From Adenophora triphylla var. japonica (taxonomy: Eukaryota > Streptophyta > Magnoliopsida > Asterales > Campanulaceae), in NCBI GenBank assembly GCA_022495995.1, contig JAFEMH010000991.1, positions 1 through 64,000 on the forward strand: 64,000 bases of DNA. The letters run 5' to 3'. This document shows, piece after piece, positions 10,761 to 21,891 of this stretch. Below the pieces are notes generated by a model. It ran no database searches, was not told where the DNA came from, and saw only the letters and a list, made by a program, of their open reading frames with translations. Position numbers and translations under genes: made by a program. How positions within the stretch are numbered: position 1 is the stretch's first letter; each line of letters opens with the position of its first letter.

Positions 10761-11667
10761 TCAAGACCGGTGGGATTTTATCCCGAGTGACCGTCGAGAT
10801 CTATGTTGCACACTTGGGCCTTGGGAGGCTCGGCCAGTGAAGCCCGTTAGCATGTGACCTTCCTCGTCATGTTTGATTTCGAGAATAGGTATTCCGCCCA
10901 GTATCTGTGCCCTTCTAAAGTGACTAAATCTCAGTAAATGGTCATCGAGATCCCCATTCGAGGCAATTTCACACAGCAGGTGGAGGATTGAGGCGACCCC
11001 TTTGACTTGGTGCGACGAGTCTTCCCAGACGGGGCATTGAAAAGTAATCGGGATGTCGATAACTTTGGAATTCCACAGTATCAATTTACGTCCAAACCGA
11101 GAGGTCTAAAGTGGCGACTCCAAGGGGCTGCTCGGGATGTTGAGTCGTAAGCTTTGGGCGCCCATGAGAGAAGAAGGCTTCAAGTACGTAGTCTTGATAT
11201 CAAGCAAGCTTCATGATCTTTCTTTGGAAGAATGTTCATTCCGGACCCATTATCAACCGGGACCCGAGGGAGGCGTCGTTCGTCCAGTGGATTTGTGATA
11301 AAGAGAGGCTCATTATGATCGGCCCCAAATTGAGGAGGTCGAGATCTGTGAAAGTGATTATGTTCCCGTAGTGGATGTTTCCAATCGAGTTGTACCACAT
11401 CATCGGGAGTAGCATCAATAGGCACGAGAGTGCGAGCGAGCTTTCTTCCGGCTTCGGCTTATGGGGATAGGACGAAGTGAGTAGAGACCGAGAGGAAATG
11501 TTGGCTGTGTTTGCTTCAATTTGGGTGAGCACGGGATCCTGCTTTTCGGGATGCAGGATTTCGTTTGTCTTAGCGTAGGGGCGGCGATCTTCTTTTGGTG
11601 CTTCGATGCGTGGCCTTCTTATACGCCTTGGGATTTCCTTGGAAGATGCGCCGGATCGGGTCAACAA
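10761..11667 (-). pseudogene. Retropepsin (protease) remnant of the Ogre-type element
   Basis: The minus strand encodes DERRLPRVPVDNGSGMNILP (about 11290-11230), the active-site region of a retroelement aspartic protease, with DNGSG in place of the usual DTG/DSG. Downstream, VIDIPITFQCPVWEDSSHQVKG (11060-11000) fits the later segment that normally reads ITF..LLGRPW. Frame changes lie between the two. In an intact element the protease cleaves the Gag-Pol polyprotein. Confidence 0.65.
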
Positions 11668-13339
11668 TTAACTTCCTCATCGATCGTCTCTTGGCCCGGA
11701 TTTCTTAATCTTTGCTAGTGGTCGATGGGGAGCCCTTTTGGCTATTGGCCATTGGTTTCGACTGAGTCTGAGCGACGATGGTGGCCATGGCTCCTTCTGG
11801 GCGGCCCTTATAAGCTGCTTCCCAAGTCACGAGCTTTTGGGTTTGGGGTTGTGTTGTTGCCCCTTGGATGGCCCACGAGCTAGGGCATCCTCCAGGTGTT
11901 CACTCGTGGCCTACTGCTCATTGTTATCATGCAACAAGAGTTGCTATTGTCCGGACTCCTGGGCGGCTTTCGATTTCATCCTTGGATGGCCCACAAAGTG
12001 CAGTTGTGGCTATCGGCCTCCATCTCATCGTATATCCTTTTTCTTTCGAGTAAAAATGCAGTAGAGGCGGCCGCGGGTGAAGGATAAGGCAACGTTCTTC
12101 GGAGTTTGAGGTAGCGGCTCGATAGATCTCGTGTCCAAATAAGGAGCACCGGGGTCCACTGTCGGGCACCGGAGCAAATTAGAAAGGCGTCGCGGATTCA
12201 TAGGTATGAAGGCCACTGGGGAGACGTTTAGATCGATAACCCTTTTCGGTGATTTGCAGGCATTCTCGCTCGCGCCGAGCTGCCCTACATGACCCCTTAC
12301 GGTTGTTACGCCATCCGTTCTTGGGAAAGAAGAAAAAGATCCGATAACGTTTCACGAATTCTTCATCTTCGGTGGCTGAAACCCTCCATTCCCGACCGGT
12401 GCTTCAATAAACCCTTTCCATTCACCGTTTCGTGTTCTTATAAGGAACGCAGTGTTCTAGGATTTCGGATATGTACGGATGCAGGCGCGGGCTTTCTTTG
12501 TCCCCTCATCTTCTCGAGTATCAGGGCCATTGACATAATGCATCTTACAAGTTGACACTTCGTAGGGTCCGTCTCCCGTTGGTATACGATCCGCATTTTA
12601 CCGGCGGTCCTTCGTCGTTGCTGACGACAACCAACCATTGTGCCTAGCTCCCGTGGGCTCATTTAGCGCATGATGCGTTCAGTTGTTTCCTGATCAGGGC
12701 CTCAGTTGACTATTCACTCTCGTCATCATCATCATCATCGCTGCGTCGTGAATCTTCTTCCCATACTACCGGGATTTCGTGGCGAGAGGAACGTCGATCG
12801 TTCAGCCGTTGGGGGAATATGGGTGCGTGCAACCGCGAGTGTCATATGTTCCCATTCCGGAAGCGGTAATTGTGACTCGGCTTCTCCTCCCGAAATTGCG
12901 GGGGAAGAGTGAGACGGGGTGGCACGTATTTGACACCGGGTAGGATATAGAAGGAATCCTCCTCTTAGATTCTTCACATTTGTTCTCGGGATCATATTCG
13001 GGCTCTCCCAAAGCCAATTTGCGAAGTGTACTAGCTCCGGATGCTCTTCGGCCTCTTTCTTTGATAAGCCCAGTCTGAGCGCCGCAGGAAGCTTTCTTGT
13101 TCGATTCTTCTCGATTCTGCTCTAACCATCTTGTGTAAATGGTCCTCTCATATTTTGAACGGAACAGCTTTTCCAGTTCTTCTGTATCGCTTCCCTTCAT
13201 CCGAGAAATAGCGGGCCTCGTATTCTTGCAAAGGAGTCTCGACATGAGACCAAGATGGGTTGATTCGTTCAACATCCTCGAGGCGAGGGAATCCGAATTC
13301 GGGATCCTCGACGAGGTTGGCACGGGTATTTGGGGACCT
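11668..13339 (-). pseudogene. Degenerate gag-pol linker
   Basis: This lies between the gag zinc-like motif and the protease. Minus-strand fragments are open for at most about 190 codons and show no domain I recognise. GC content is like that of the flanking gag and protease remnants. Confidence 0.4.
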
Positions 13340-15590
13340 TCACTGGCCACATCTTCCCCGGGCATGCAAAGATTCTCCGCATTCAATCATATTCACACGA
13401 TTATGGTTCCTTGGCGGCGGATTTTTGAGCTGTGTTAGGCCCTCGGGGCCTTCCAATTTTCCTTGCTCTATTAGCCCCTGGATTGCCTTTTTCGGTGAAG
13501 CGGTGTCGATCGGATGTCCGTGAGCTTGATGAAAGGCACAATACTTTGTAGTATCCACGGGAGCATTCGGATTTTACGGGTTGGAAATTTTCCAAAGGCG
13601 CGGCAAGCCTTCTTTCACCAGTCCCTAAAGATGTCATTCGAGGGCATTCCCGAAAGTTTTCGAGATTTATGACCCGCGGTTTGGGCTCTTGTTTGGTTTT
13701 TCACAGGAGCAAAAGGAGTCGTGTTATTGCATTCCTGTCCCGCATAGTTAATCGTCTCTTTGCCTTTGGCGGGGGCTTAGAAGCGGTGTTTGCGGGAAGG
13801 AGCCCGATATGCGTAGGTAGGTGCGGCGGCCAGGTTCTTGATTGTAGGCCTTTTCAAAGCAAAGGCTGCGGAGTTAACCATGGCCGTAAGTCTGCAGTAT
13901 GGGAAGTAGGCGAGGGGAGGCTCTCGAATGTGGTTTCAAGCATGTTGGAAAGATGTCCGATTGTTCCTCTTCGGAAGGAGGGATGGCCATTTCACCGAGT
14001 TTCGATTCCACCGCTTGTAGAAGTCCCCAACATTCTCATCGGGGCCGCTTGTTGTTTGTAGGTCAACCCTATTTGTTTCCCATTCCAAGTTGGCCTTATA
14101 TTTTTACGTGAAGGCATTGGTAATCCGGTCCCATGTAGCCACTGGCTTCGGGTTTCAAACGGAAGAACCACTTTAAGGCTGGACTTCAAGGATAGGCGAA
14201 ATAGTCGGCCCAAGCTGGCGATTGGTACATCCTTTGGCTTTCATCGCCAAGGTATACGTGTCCCAAATGGGTTTTCGGACATGCGGTCCCATCAAAGAGA
14301 TCCAGATTTGGCATCACGAATTTGTGGGGCGAGAGGAACAATGGAGTCGGGTGCAGTAGGCGGAAGGCGGACTTCTTGGCGATCGATTCGGCGATACTGC
14401 GCTTTCATTTCCTTGTGTTGTTCCATGAACCGGGCCGAGATGAGGGTCTTGTGGCGGAACCGTAGCATTCAAGCTAGTGGTGAGCTAGAGAGGAGCTACC
14501 ACTGGAGCGGAGCGAGGTGGAGGGAACGGCCGATCCGGACGTAGGTGAAAACTGTCTCTGGGTGAGTTACCTCAGGGAGCATGGTAGGAGCTGGCAAAAG
14601 GGTAGAACCTTGCGGCTTCTTTGTTGATTTTCAACGGCAAAGTAGGTGGGGGCAGCCCAGATGTGTGCTTCGGATAACTTGGATTTCAGTGGGGCCCGTA
14701 AGTAGGCTTGAGTGCGAGGGCTGCTGTCCGGATTGTTGAATTGCATGTTGCTTGTGGTGAAGGTGTGTAACCGGGAGTCTTGCGGTCTGGTGATTCGGAT
14801 GACACCGGGATGGAGGCTTGGTAACCCGTAGAAGTGCAGTGAGGAATGGATTTGTGTGAGGAGCGGTGAACTAGTGCTGATACGAGGAGGGGCTCACGGC
14901 GCGCCCCAGAACCAAGTTGTGGCGGCATTCCGAGCGTAGGCTACATTCTTTGTGAAGGTCCGGATTGATCGGTTCCGGGCGAGGAGGATCCCGATTAGGC
15001 TGTGGCATTAGAGATAGCCCCAACCATGAGAAGACATTCCGTCTTGATTTTGCCCCCAGCGATTTGTGCCGTCGAGGCTGCATGGATCCGGTGGTACGTG
15101 GTTTGGGAGGCCGGTGACCCGAAAATCGAGCATGGGTTACGGTAGTGGCACCGTAGGAGGTGGGTGGCGGCATCCTGGTGTAATCGGGCGGCGAAGTGGG
15201 GTTGGCATCCTCGTCTTCTTCCACGGTGAAGGTGCCATCGGATTGAGGTGGCGGCCGGCACCGTGACTCTTAATAGCCTCCATAAAATTTGTTTAGGTGC
15301 TTCTGTCGTAACCTCATTTGTTACGCTAGCGATTCCCATTGTTGCTCTGCGAGGGGTCTGGGAGGCGGAGTGACGTTATCCCCATCATTACCGGGCCGAT
15401 GCAGACATTCCAAACCCGGAGTCGGGAGCAAACGGTGAGGCCGACGATGCGCTCGACTCTTCCCAGTGATCAACGGTGACCGGTGCCGAAACCAAGCTTT
15501 GTGCGTGAGGCATGGGGGAAAGGACATGAAGGTTCGAGATGTGCAGGAATGGAAGGAGGGTAGGTGTTTGGGCTTTAGGCTCATGCAACA
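13340..15590 (-). pseudogene. Gag remnant of the Ogre-type element
   Basis: On the minus strand, about 14150-14000 gives a retrotransposon Gag segment (TWDRITNAF, then EWETNRVDLQ and DFYKRW) with a stop inside. Further on, 13545-13450 gives YCAFHQAHGHPIDT, the Cys/His segment that follows the capsid region in Tat-lineage Gag, in which the last Cys appears lost. The N-terminal part (15590-14700) is Pro/Gln-rich and broken. Gag would form the virus-like particle. Confidence 0.65.
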
Positions 15591-16841
15591 TGCGATTATT
15601 TGTTCACGTTTACTTAAAACATGTTTTATTAACCTAATCGGTTGGAAAAGATTGCTCTTCTTTTTCGCGAACTACTCGATTCTGGATCAGTGGGCCCCGT
15701 CACTACGTCTATAAGCCCCTCGTATTCCACACGTATTTCGACCTCCCGGGGTGGACGGCCCCGGGCGAGGGTCCTATAGGGCAAGCGGGTCCCACCGACC
15801 GAAAGAAAACGATCCTAAAAGTCTGGCGGGTAATCGAGTCTTAACGAGCATTCGATGTAAATTACGGACAAAGATGACGTCGAAAGTCAAGATCATGTCC
15901 GAGGGCTCGACGAAAAGTCGGCATGATTTGGACTGATAAGCGTCCACAATTGATCTTGACTTGTCGTTAGTTAAGTCGTAATTAGGCATGGAATATTCAT
16001 TAATCCTTGATGACTCGGTGTCAATCTTTGGGAGTCGGCGTATAATTTGTGCCGGTCGAGCCGAAGTCAAGGCGCCGGTCAATATCTTGGTCAAAGTCTG
16101 CGGCGGAAAACCGGCGTAACTTCGGCGATTAGGGACCGAAAGATATTGAGTCGGTATGCCGACAAAGGCTTGAAAGGAAAGGTCTATACACGGACAGGCA
16201 TGACACGGACCGGACTAAAAACCAACCGGGTCTCGGACAAAGTGTGTCACGGACAAGTGCATGGTCGACACGAGGCTCCATGGGATGTTTGGGTAGTCCC
16301 TGTGTGCTCATCCGAGAGGCGTAATAAGACCAAACGGACCGCGACAAGGATTTCCCGGGTTAAGGACGTAGTGTGCGGTGTACGGTCACGTGCGCGTAGT
16401 GTGCAAGCGATCTATATTCTTTTTTCCGAGTAAAATAGAGATTTTTTTTTTTTATGTGTCTTAAAAATATGATGCATGATTTTTTTGGAAATTTTCTTTT
16501 TTTTTGAAAATCCTTTTTTTTTTGATTTTTTTTATGAGCACATAAGCACGTAAGCACGAAAATTCCGACGGTTAGGGACATTATTCCGACAGTCAAAATT
16601 TTGACTTTCTCGAGGCGGCCAAAACAACATGAAAACTGTGCAAAAATCAACACACACGCAAAATGATTTTCAAAGCCGGGACGGAAGCTTGACCCTCAAA
16701 GCTTTTTTTGAAAACAGTGATACCGGTACGTGGGATTGTTAGACCACAATTTATCCCCGACTCGTGTTAGGAGGCGATAACGGGAAATTTAGTGGTTTCC
16801 ACCAATATACCAAATACCATTTTTTTTTTAAAAAAAAGCTT
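15591..16841 (-). other. 5' leader of the Ogre-type element
   Basis: This lies between the primer-binding site and gag. No domain is recognised. The part nearest the primer-binding site (16430-16840) is T-rich with several homopolymer runs; the rest is a mixed-composition untranslated leader or decayed coding sequence. Confidence 0.5.
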
Positions 16842-16861
16842 AGTCCCCAGCAGAGTCGCCA
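16842..16861 (-). other. Primer-binding site
   Basis: One base outside the right LTR the minus strand reads TGGCGACTCTGCTGGGGACT. This is the common Tat/Ogre-type primer site starting TGGCGACTC, usually attributed to a tRNA-Arg. It fixes the element's orientation and the LTR edge. Confidence 0.75.
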
Positions 16862-16862
16862 C

Positions 16863-18601
16863 TGTGATGATATGTGCCATTTCGGAGAATTTTTCCCATT
16901 TTTTGTGTTTGAAAAAAATCAACGAAAACGGAGTCGCCACGCCATTTTAATTTTGAGGGCCAAAACTTTGAAAAAAGCCCGAGATCAGAGATTTAGGTTC
17001 GGAGGTCATGTTACGCGTCGGGAAGGACGTTAGTGTGCACCCGACGCGCCTCGTAAAACGAGTCTTCCAAGCTGAAAATCATTTGTGTGTGTGTGTGTGT
17101 GTGTGTTTTGGCCAAAATAAGTTGAAACTCAGAAAAGTAAAAATTGGGATATCTTTTTAAGACTTTAAACTGATCCCATGATTTTTTGGAAGATTTTTGG
17201 ATTGAGATCTGGTACTCAAAAGACCTTTTGAAGTTGAGAGCCATTTCTGCCAGAATGAAAAAGGCAGTGGACCTTTGATTTTGAAAGGGGTTCAAGGGTC
17301 TTAAAACTTCATAATCTGGATAAACTCAGAGAATGAAAGTTGTTATAGACACCTTAAATCAAATTTGTGCGAAGGAATTTTCCATTTTGGAGAAGATTTG
17401 AGGGGTCAAAACCTTCTGGAAACCTCAGATATGAGATCTGGATTCCCAGAAGCTGATGAACTAGCCTCTGAAAGAAAATTTGAAAAGAGGAGTTTTACTC
17501 ACCCAAAAAATAAGGTAAAAATATTTCTGGAAAGCTCTGGATGTTGGCTACAAAAAGTAGTTTGTAGTCAACACCAAATTCCAAGTTCATCTGTGTCCAA
17601 AAATTAAGACCATGGACTGAGGTCTGAGAAAATTGCTACTGGACAGCAACTTCTCAAGAAGGAGAATATGATTTTAAAGGGGGTTTTGCATCCATGCTTG
17701 TCCCCATTTCCCTAGGTTTTGGTTAGTGATCACTAGACATTTTAGTGGTGAATCAACTATACCAAACCATCCTTGGGGTACATTAGGACTAAGCATTTCA
17801 TTTGCTTGGGAAGGGGAATTTTATCCTTTGAAATCAAGATTTTACGCTTGAAAATGGTTTTTAGGGTTTTGAAAATGAGTTTTCTTTGCAATAAAGTAAG
17901 AAAGCTTAAAAATAATGTTGATCTTTGTAGAAGATCATCTATGGAGATGGTCTTCCATGGTGATCTTCTTAGATCTAGAGCAAGAAGATGAAAGAACTAC
18001 ATTTTGTAGTTTGAAGATGCATGCATGGATGAGATTTAGGGTTAGGAAGAGGAGAGTTTACCAATCTTCCTTGTGATCTTGAGTGTTTGGCTTGAGTGTA
18101 TGAGTGTTTAGGGCTTTAATATGAGAGTGAGTGGATGGGTATGAGTTGGGAAAGATTGGAGAGAAAATGGTGGCAATTCAAGTGAATTCTCACTGTTTTC
18201 TCTCTATATTTCGCCGTGAGGTTCTAAGGTGCAAAATGTGCTCTTCCTTCTTATTTTTGTGACTTGGAGGGCTCAATTTATAGCCCTCCTGAAAATGCAA
18301 AGGTATCCGCGCGGATAGGGTCAAGATGGCGTGCCTTTGTTCATTAAATGCGGCTCGGGCTTTGGACACAAGGAATAAAATTCAAAATTCAAACAGAAAT
18401 TGTTTTTCAACTTGCTGTTTCGGGTTTTTTCCAATTCTTTTGCTTTTTAAGATTCCTTTGAAGGTTTATCTTTAAATAGCAATGCCCATTTTACCCTCAC
18501 TTTGTTAGAAAAGTTAGGATTGTTAGGAATTGTTAGAAATGTTATAACTTTCGTTAATTTTCTAACGAAAATTCTAACAAGCTCAAATTGGAGCACTTAC
18601 A
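16863..18601 (-). repeat. Right LTR (5' LTR) of the Ogre-type element
   Basis: 1739 bp, running TG to CA on both strands. The minus-strand TATA box CTATAAATTG is at 18274-18283, giving a U3 of about 320 bp and a long R-U5. A (GT)n run lies at 17083-17106. A hairpin with 9-bp arms CGCGTCGGG and CCCGACGCG lies at 17014-17048, close to the U5 end. Confidence 0.85.
18274..18317 (-). promoter_or_regulatory. LTR core promoter with CG palindrome (right LTR)
   Basis: The TATA box CTATAAATTG (18274-18283) is preceded on the minus strand by TATCCGCGCGGATA (18304-18317). This copy would drive transcription of the element. Confidence 0.65.
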
Positions 18602-19205
18602 ATGTCGCACATCGTATGTCGCATGTAGCATGTCGTGTTGTATGCCGTATATTGTATGTCGCATGTTAGTGTTTTGGTGATGGTTTTAGCCAAGGATTTA
18701 TGTTATGCGGTTATGGTTTGATCCCCGCATATGGCTTGGTTTCCGTATGATATGTGTAGTATGGCGCATAATTTATAGTGTATGATTTATGTTAAATGTT
18801 GAATGATAAGTCTTTTGTTAGACTTCCCTCCATTGCAGGCGTGACACGTGGCAAAGGAAAATGATGTGGATGATGATGTCATTGATGACATCGCCGCCTT
18901 TATATATACTCCCCCCATTTCATAATTTGAGGTATGTTTATTTTAGAGCTTCTCTCTCCTCCCTCTTTCTCTCTCTAGAAATTGGGTTATAAATGTTATG
19001 TGCCGGATTAATAATTCTCACGCCGGAGGGTTTTTGGGGGGAAAATCCCCCCACCCTAACGGTGTTTTATCTTGTAGGTCCCACATTATTTAGGACCTCG
19101 TGGAGCGTGTTTTTCCGGTCCGACCACCGTTGCTACCCCGGTCAGTTTCCTGTGCAACCATTTTTCATGGCAGCATCAAACGGCCCCGAATTTTCTAAGT
19201 TTAGT
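18602..19205 (+). repeat. LTR-like fragment with G-box and TATA box
   Basis: It starts with degenerate repeats of ATGTCGCATG (18602-18670). GACACGTGGC at 18842 and TTTATATATACT at about 18898 look like a plant promoter. The following CT-rich leader and the GCCGGAGGG / GGTCCCACATT phrases resemble the R-U5 of Tat-type LTRs on the plus strand. No partner LTR is in the window, so this may be the rest of an older element into which the Ogre-type element inserted. Confidence 0.4.
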
Positions 19206-19210
19206 ATATA

Positions 19211-19388
19211 CTTCCTCCGTTTCTAAAAAATTGTCCTGTTGTACATTTTGCAATTATTAAGGAAGAGTTTCACCTTCTTGTACTTTAGTAGATTTGCACT
19301 AACGTTCATGCCTAAGTTTAAAAATGAGACATACTTTTTGGGACAAGTCAAAATGGCAAATAAGACAATCTTTCAGGGACGGATGGAG
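19211..19388. mobile_element. Stowaway-type MITE
   Basis: 178 bp. It begins CTTCCTCCGTTTC and ends GGGACGGATGGAG, which are imperfect inverted repeats of the Stowaway kind, and is flanked by TA on both sides (19209-19210 and 19389-19390). No coding capacity; it would need a mariner-type transposase from elsewhere. Confidence 0.8.
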
Positions 19389-19390
19389 TA

Positions 19391-20472
19391 TATTTACACC
19401 CCGAATTTATATCAAACAAGTAACTATATAGCTTCTCATTCATATATGCTCTTTTAAATTGAAGGGTTCAAAATGGTTCAAAATACTAACGCGTTTTATT
19501 TTTAGCACTTAAGGCTGAGAAGTATTGCATTTGCTTGACTGAAAAAGACAGCTTACATTTTCTTGACCGAAAAAGACAGCTAGTAAAATGACTCATCTAA
19601 AACATCATCAAACAAGCTCCTTTTTCTAATCTTTTTAGATGCATAAAACATATGAAATGTTTTATTCTCTCCGTCTCATAATAATAATAATAATGTTCTT
19701 AGTTTGTTTGAATATACACGGGTTAATAAGAAAAATAGATATTAAGAATATAAAAAGTAAAATAGGAAAGAGAAAGTTGATAAAAAATAGTAAGTGGGTT
19801 GTTATCGTGAGTGTCAGACTCGGCCTTGTTATAAGACGAGTGGGGCCCTAAATTTTTGATGTTTGTATATATATAATAATCCAATAATTGTTGTTTTTTC
19901 CAAAAACTTAGTCCCTAATGTAAATTTTTTGTAAAAAAAAAGAATCACCAGTCATATTATTATTGCAAAACTAACAGAATACTTGTAACCGCATCATCTC
20001 ATGTTGGGAAAAATATTAAATGGTCTCGACCAAATATTTGGTTTAGCACCCAAAATTTCACAGAATCGGCCCTGGTGAGTGTAGCAATTGAATCTCATTG
20101 TCTATTTTAGAAATAAACTAAAAACCTTATTATAAGACAAACCTAAAAAGAAAAGTAGGAACCTTAGTCTCTCCGGGTGGAAACGGGAAGAATATTTATT
20201 AAGGGTTCAAATTGTTCAAATCCTTGACTCCTTAAAGCCTTTGATAATCTAGGCAACAAATTAGAGCAATGTGGGACTTATATACATGGGACAACTTATA
20301 TACGTGGGACAAAGGACTGCTGCATTATATTCTGTGTATATGTGTTATATATTTATATCTGTTATAAACTATTTTCTTTGTCACATAATAAATATTATAA
20401 TAATAAATATTACATTAAATTTAAAAACTTAATGCGAAAATATAATTTCAAAAAATTATACCATCACAAACC
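19391..20472. other. AT-rich intergenic DNA
   Basis: No gene recognised. CTCTCCGTCTCATAATAATAAT at about 19670 may be one end of a decayed Stowaway-type MITE. Confidence 0.5.
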
Positions 20473-20576
20473 TATTGGAAGTGGTCAAAAAAATTATAGG
20501 TTTTGCAATTTTGTCCCCTTTAATTTGTGAAAATAAAATAAAATTTACTATGATATAATTTTGACCACTTCCAATA
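20473..20576. mobile_element. Small inverted-repeat element (MITE-like)
   Basis: TATTGGAAGTGGTC at 20473-20486 is repeated as its reverse complement at 20563-20576. The pairing extends inward through an AT-rich segment, leaving a short loop. It lies just downstream of the small membrane-protein gene. The flanking target duplication is unclear. Confidence 0.5.
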
Positions 20577-20704
20577 AATAAACCTTAGCAATTTCCTAAA
20601 ATGGTAACCTCCAAGCACAGGGGATATTGAGACATTTCTTGAAACAATACAAACCTAGTACAAAAACCTCTTCTGAAAATCCTAAACAAACACATGCCTT
20701 ATTG

Positions 20705-21196
20705 TTATACCGAAGAAATACCCGTTTCTTCGGGTTCATCTATGTATAATCTTCTCAATACCCATTCTATCAATTCATCTGCGTAAAAACAAATATACAC
20801 AACATATAAAATGGGCCCCATCCAACCCGAAAATAAAATCGAAGCTAGAGATGCCATTAACAATGAACCGAACAAGCCCATACCACGACGAGCTGCATTT
20901 GCATAACTAGGATTAGTGGAAGAAAATCTTTGTTCTGCGTCGTATGCCAAGCCATATAATAGTAGATTAACAATAGCAACATTGCAAGTTTTCCGGTGAG
21001 TTTGGAACGGAGAATCATTAGGGTTTCCTTGTGATTTTATTTGGAGGAAACTAAGGAGGGAAAAGACGATGAAGATGAGATTGGCATTGCGTGTTGTGGG
21101 AATTTGTTGGTCTCGTGAAATATAGGATTTTAAGGAGATGAAGACGCCGGTGAACTTGCCGAAGACGGTCGTCCAAACTCCGGTCAAGGAGGCCAT
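20705..21196 (-). CDS. Small predicted membrane protein of unknown family
   Basis: The frame is open up to 21301, but the start chosen is the ATG at 21196 (protein of 163 residues starting MASLTGVW), because a minus-strand TATA box (TATATATT) lies at 21302-21310, immediately next to the upstream ATG and about 105 bp before this one. The protein has hydrophobic segments at NLIFIVFSLLSFL, VAIVNLLLYGLAY and a long GSLLMASLASILFSGWMGPI-type stretch continuing into YVVYICFY, so three to four membrane spans are likely. There is no clear cleavable signal. The C-terminus is acidic (DEPEETGISSV). It ends in a normal stop, has no frameshift, and has no transposon motif, so it is the best host-gene candidate in the window. 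I do not recognise the family. A single exon is assumed. Confidence 0.6.
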   Translation of the reverse strand: MASLTGVWTTVFGKFTGVFISLKSYISRDQQIPTTRNANLIFIVFSLLSFLQIKSQGNPNDSPFQTHRKTCNVAIVNLLLYGLAYDAEQRFSSTNPSYANAARRGMGLFGSLLMASLASILFSGWMGPILYVVYICFYADELIEWVLRRLYIDEPEETGISSV

Positions 21197-21301
21197 TGGA
21201 TTGAGTGTCAGAATCTGAAGAAGAGTTTGGAGAAAGAAATAGGGGAGAGGAAGGGAGAAATATTTGTCTTCCTGCACTTTTGGAGTACAATGTTTATTCA
21301 T

Positions 21302-21310
21302 AATATATAA
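21302..21310 (-). promoter_or_regulatory. TATA box of the small membrane-protein gene
   Basis: The minus strand reads TATATATT about 105 bp upstream of the chosen ATG. This would place transcription start near 21275 with a leader of about 80 bp. Confidence 0.5.
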
Positions 21311-21449
21311 GCAGATTGGAAGAGGAATATTTTAATTAAAAAGTGATTGACTTTGGGTTCGGAAATTTCTTTTCGCCGGTACGTTGGAGAGGTTATGACC
21401 AACTGACAAACAAATAAGAAGAGGGTTAAAGGTTCAAAAGGCTCATGGG

Positions 21450-21811
21450 TAGGGATAGCCAAAACCGGTTTCGGGTCCGGTTTCGATTCGGAATCGCCGG
21501 TTCCAATTTGGCAAAAGGGTGAACCTTAATCGGCCCTTGCTTACCTCGAATTCGGTTCCGGTTACCACAATCCGGTTCCAATACGGTTCCGGTTCCGGTG
21601 CGATTCTGGTCAATAATGAATAAAGAAGCTAAAAATTATTGAAAAACAAGAAATTTTCGGTCCGGTTCCAGTCCGGTTCACCATTTATGTGAACCTTAAC
21701 CGGCCCTTATCCAAAACGGTTCCGGTTACTCCGATTCCGATTTTCGTGGCGATTCATGACGGTTTCGAGCTTTTCCGATCCAATTTTCCGGTTCCGATTT
21801 GACCCTCCCTA
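21450..21811. mobile_element. hAT-like MITE built of CCGGTT-rich repeats
   Basis: 362 bp with ends TAGGGATAGCCAAA and TTTGACCCTCCCTA (imperfect inverted repeats) and a perfect 8-bp target duplication CTCATGGG (21442-21449 and 21812-21819). The inside is rich in variants of CCGGTTCCGG in both orientations. Confidence 0.85.
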
Positions 21812-21891
21812 CTCATGGGGTTTATAATCTCACTTTGTGTACAATGTTTCTAATGTTGTCATTCAAATACTCCAAAGACGTAAAATCTAGG

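Larger units (their letters stand above)
1..18601 (-). mobile_element. Giant Tat/Ogre-type Ty3/gypsy retrotransposon, left end cut by the window
   Basis: Two copies of one LTR (1-1266 and 16863-18601) flank about 15.6 kb. Read on the minus strand the order is LTR, primer-binding site, gag, protease, integrase, long tail, LTR. Window position 1 aligns with 17351 of the right LTR, so about 490 bp of the left LTR is missing and the full element is about 19 kb. That size, the pattern of a long tail with tandem repeats, and antisense extra genes are known features of the Tat/Ogre lineage. All coding parts are frameshifted, and reverse transcriptase and RNase H were not recognised. The target duplication cannot be checked because one flank lies outside the window. 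Confidence 0.85.
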
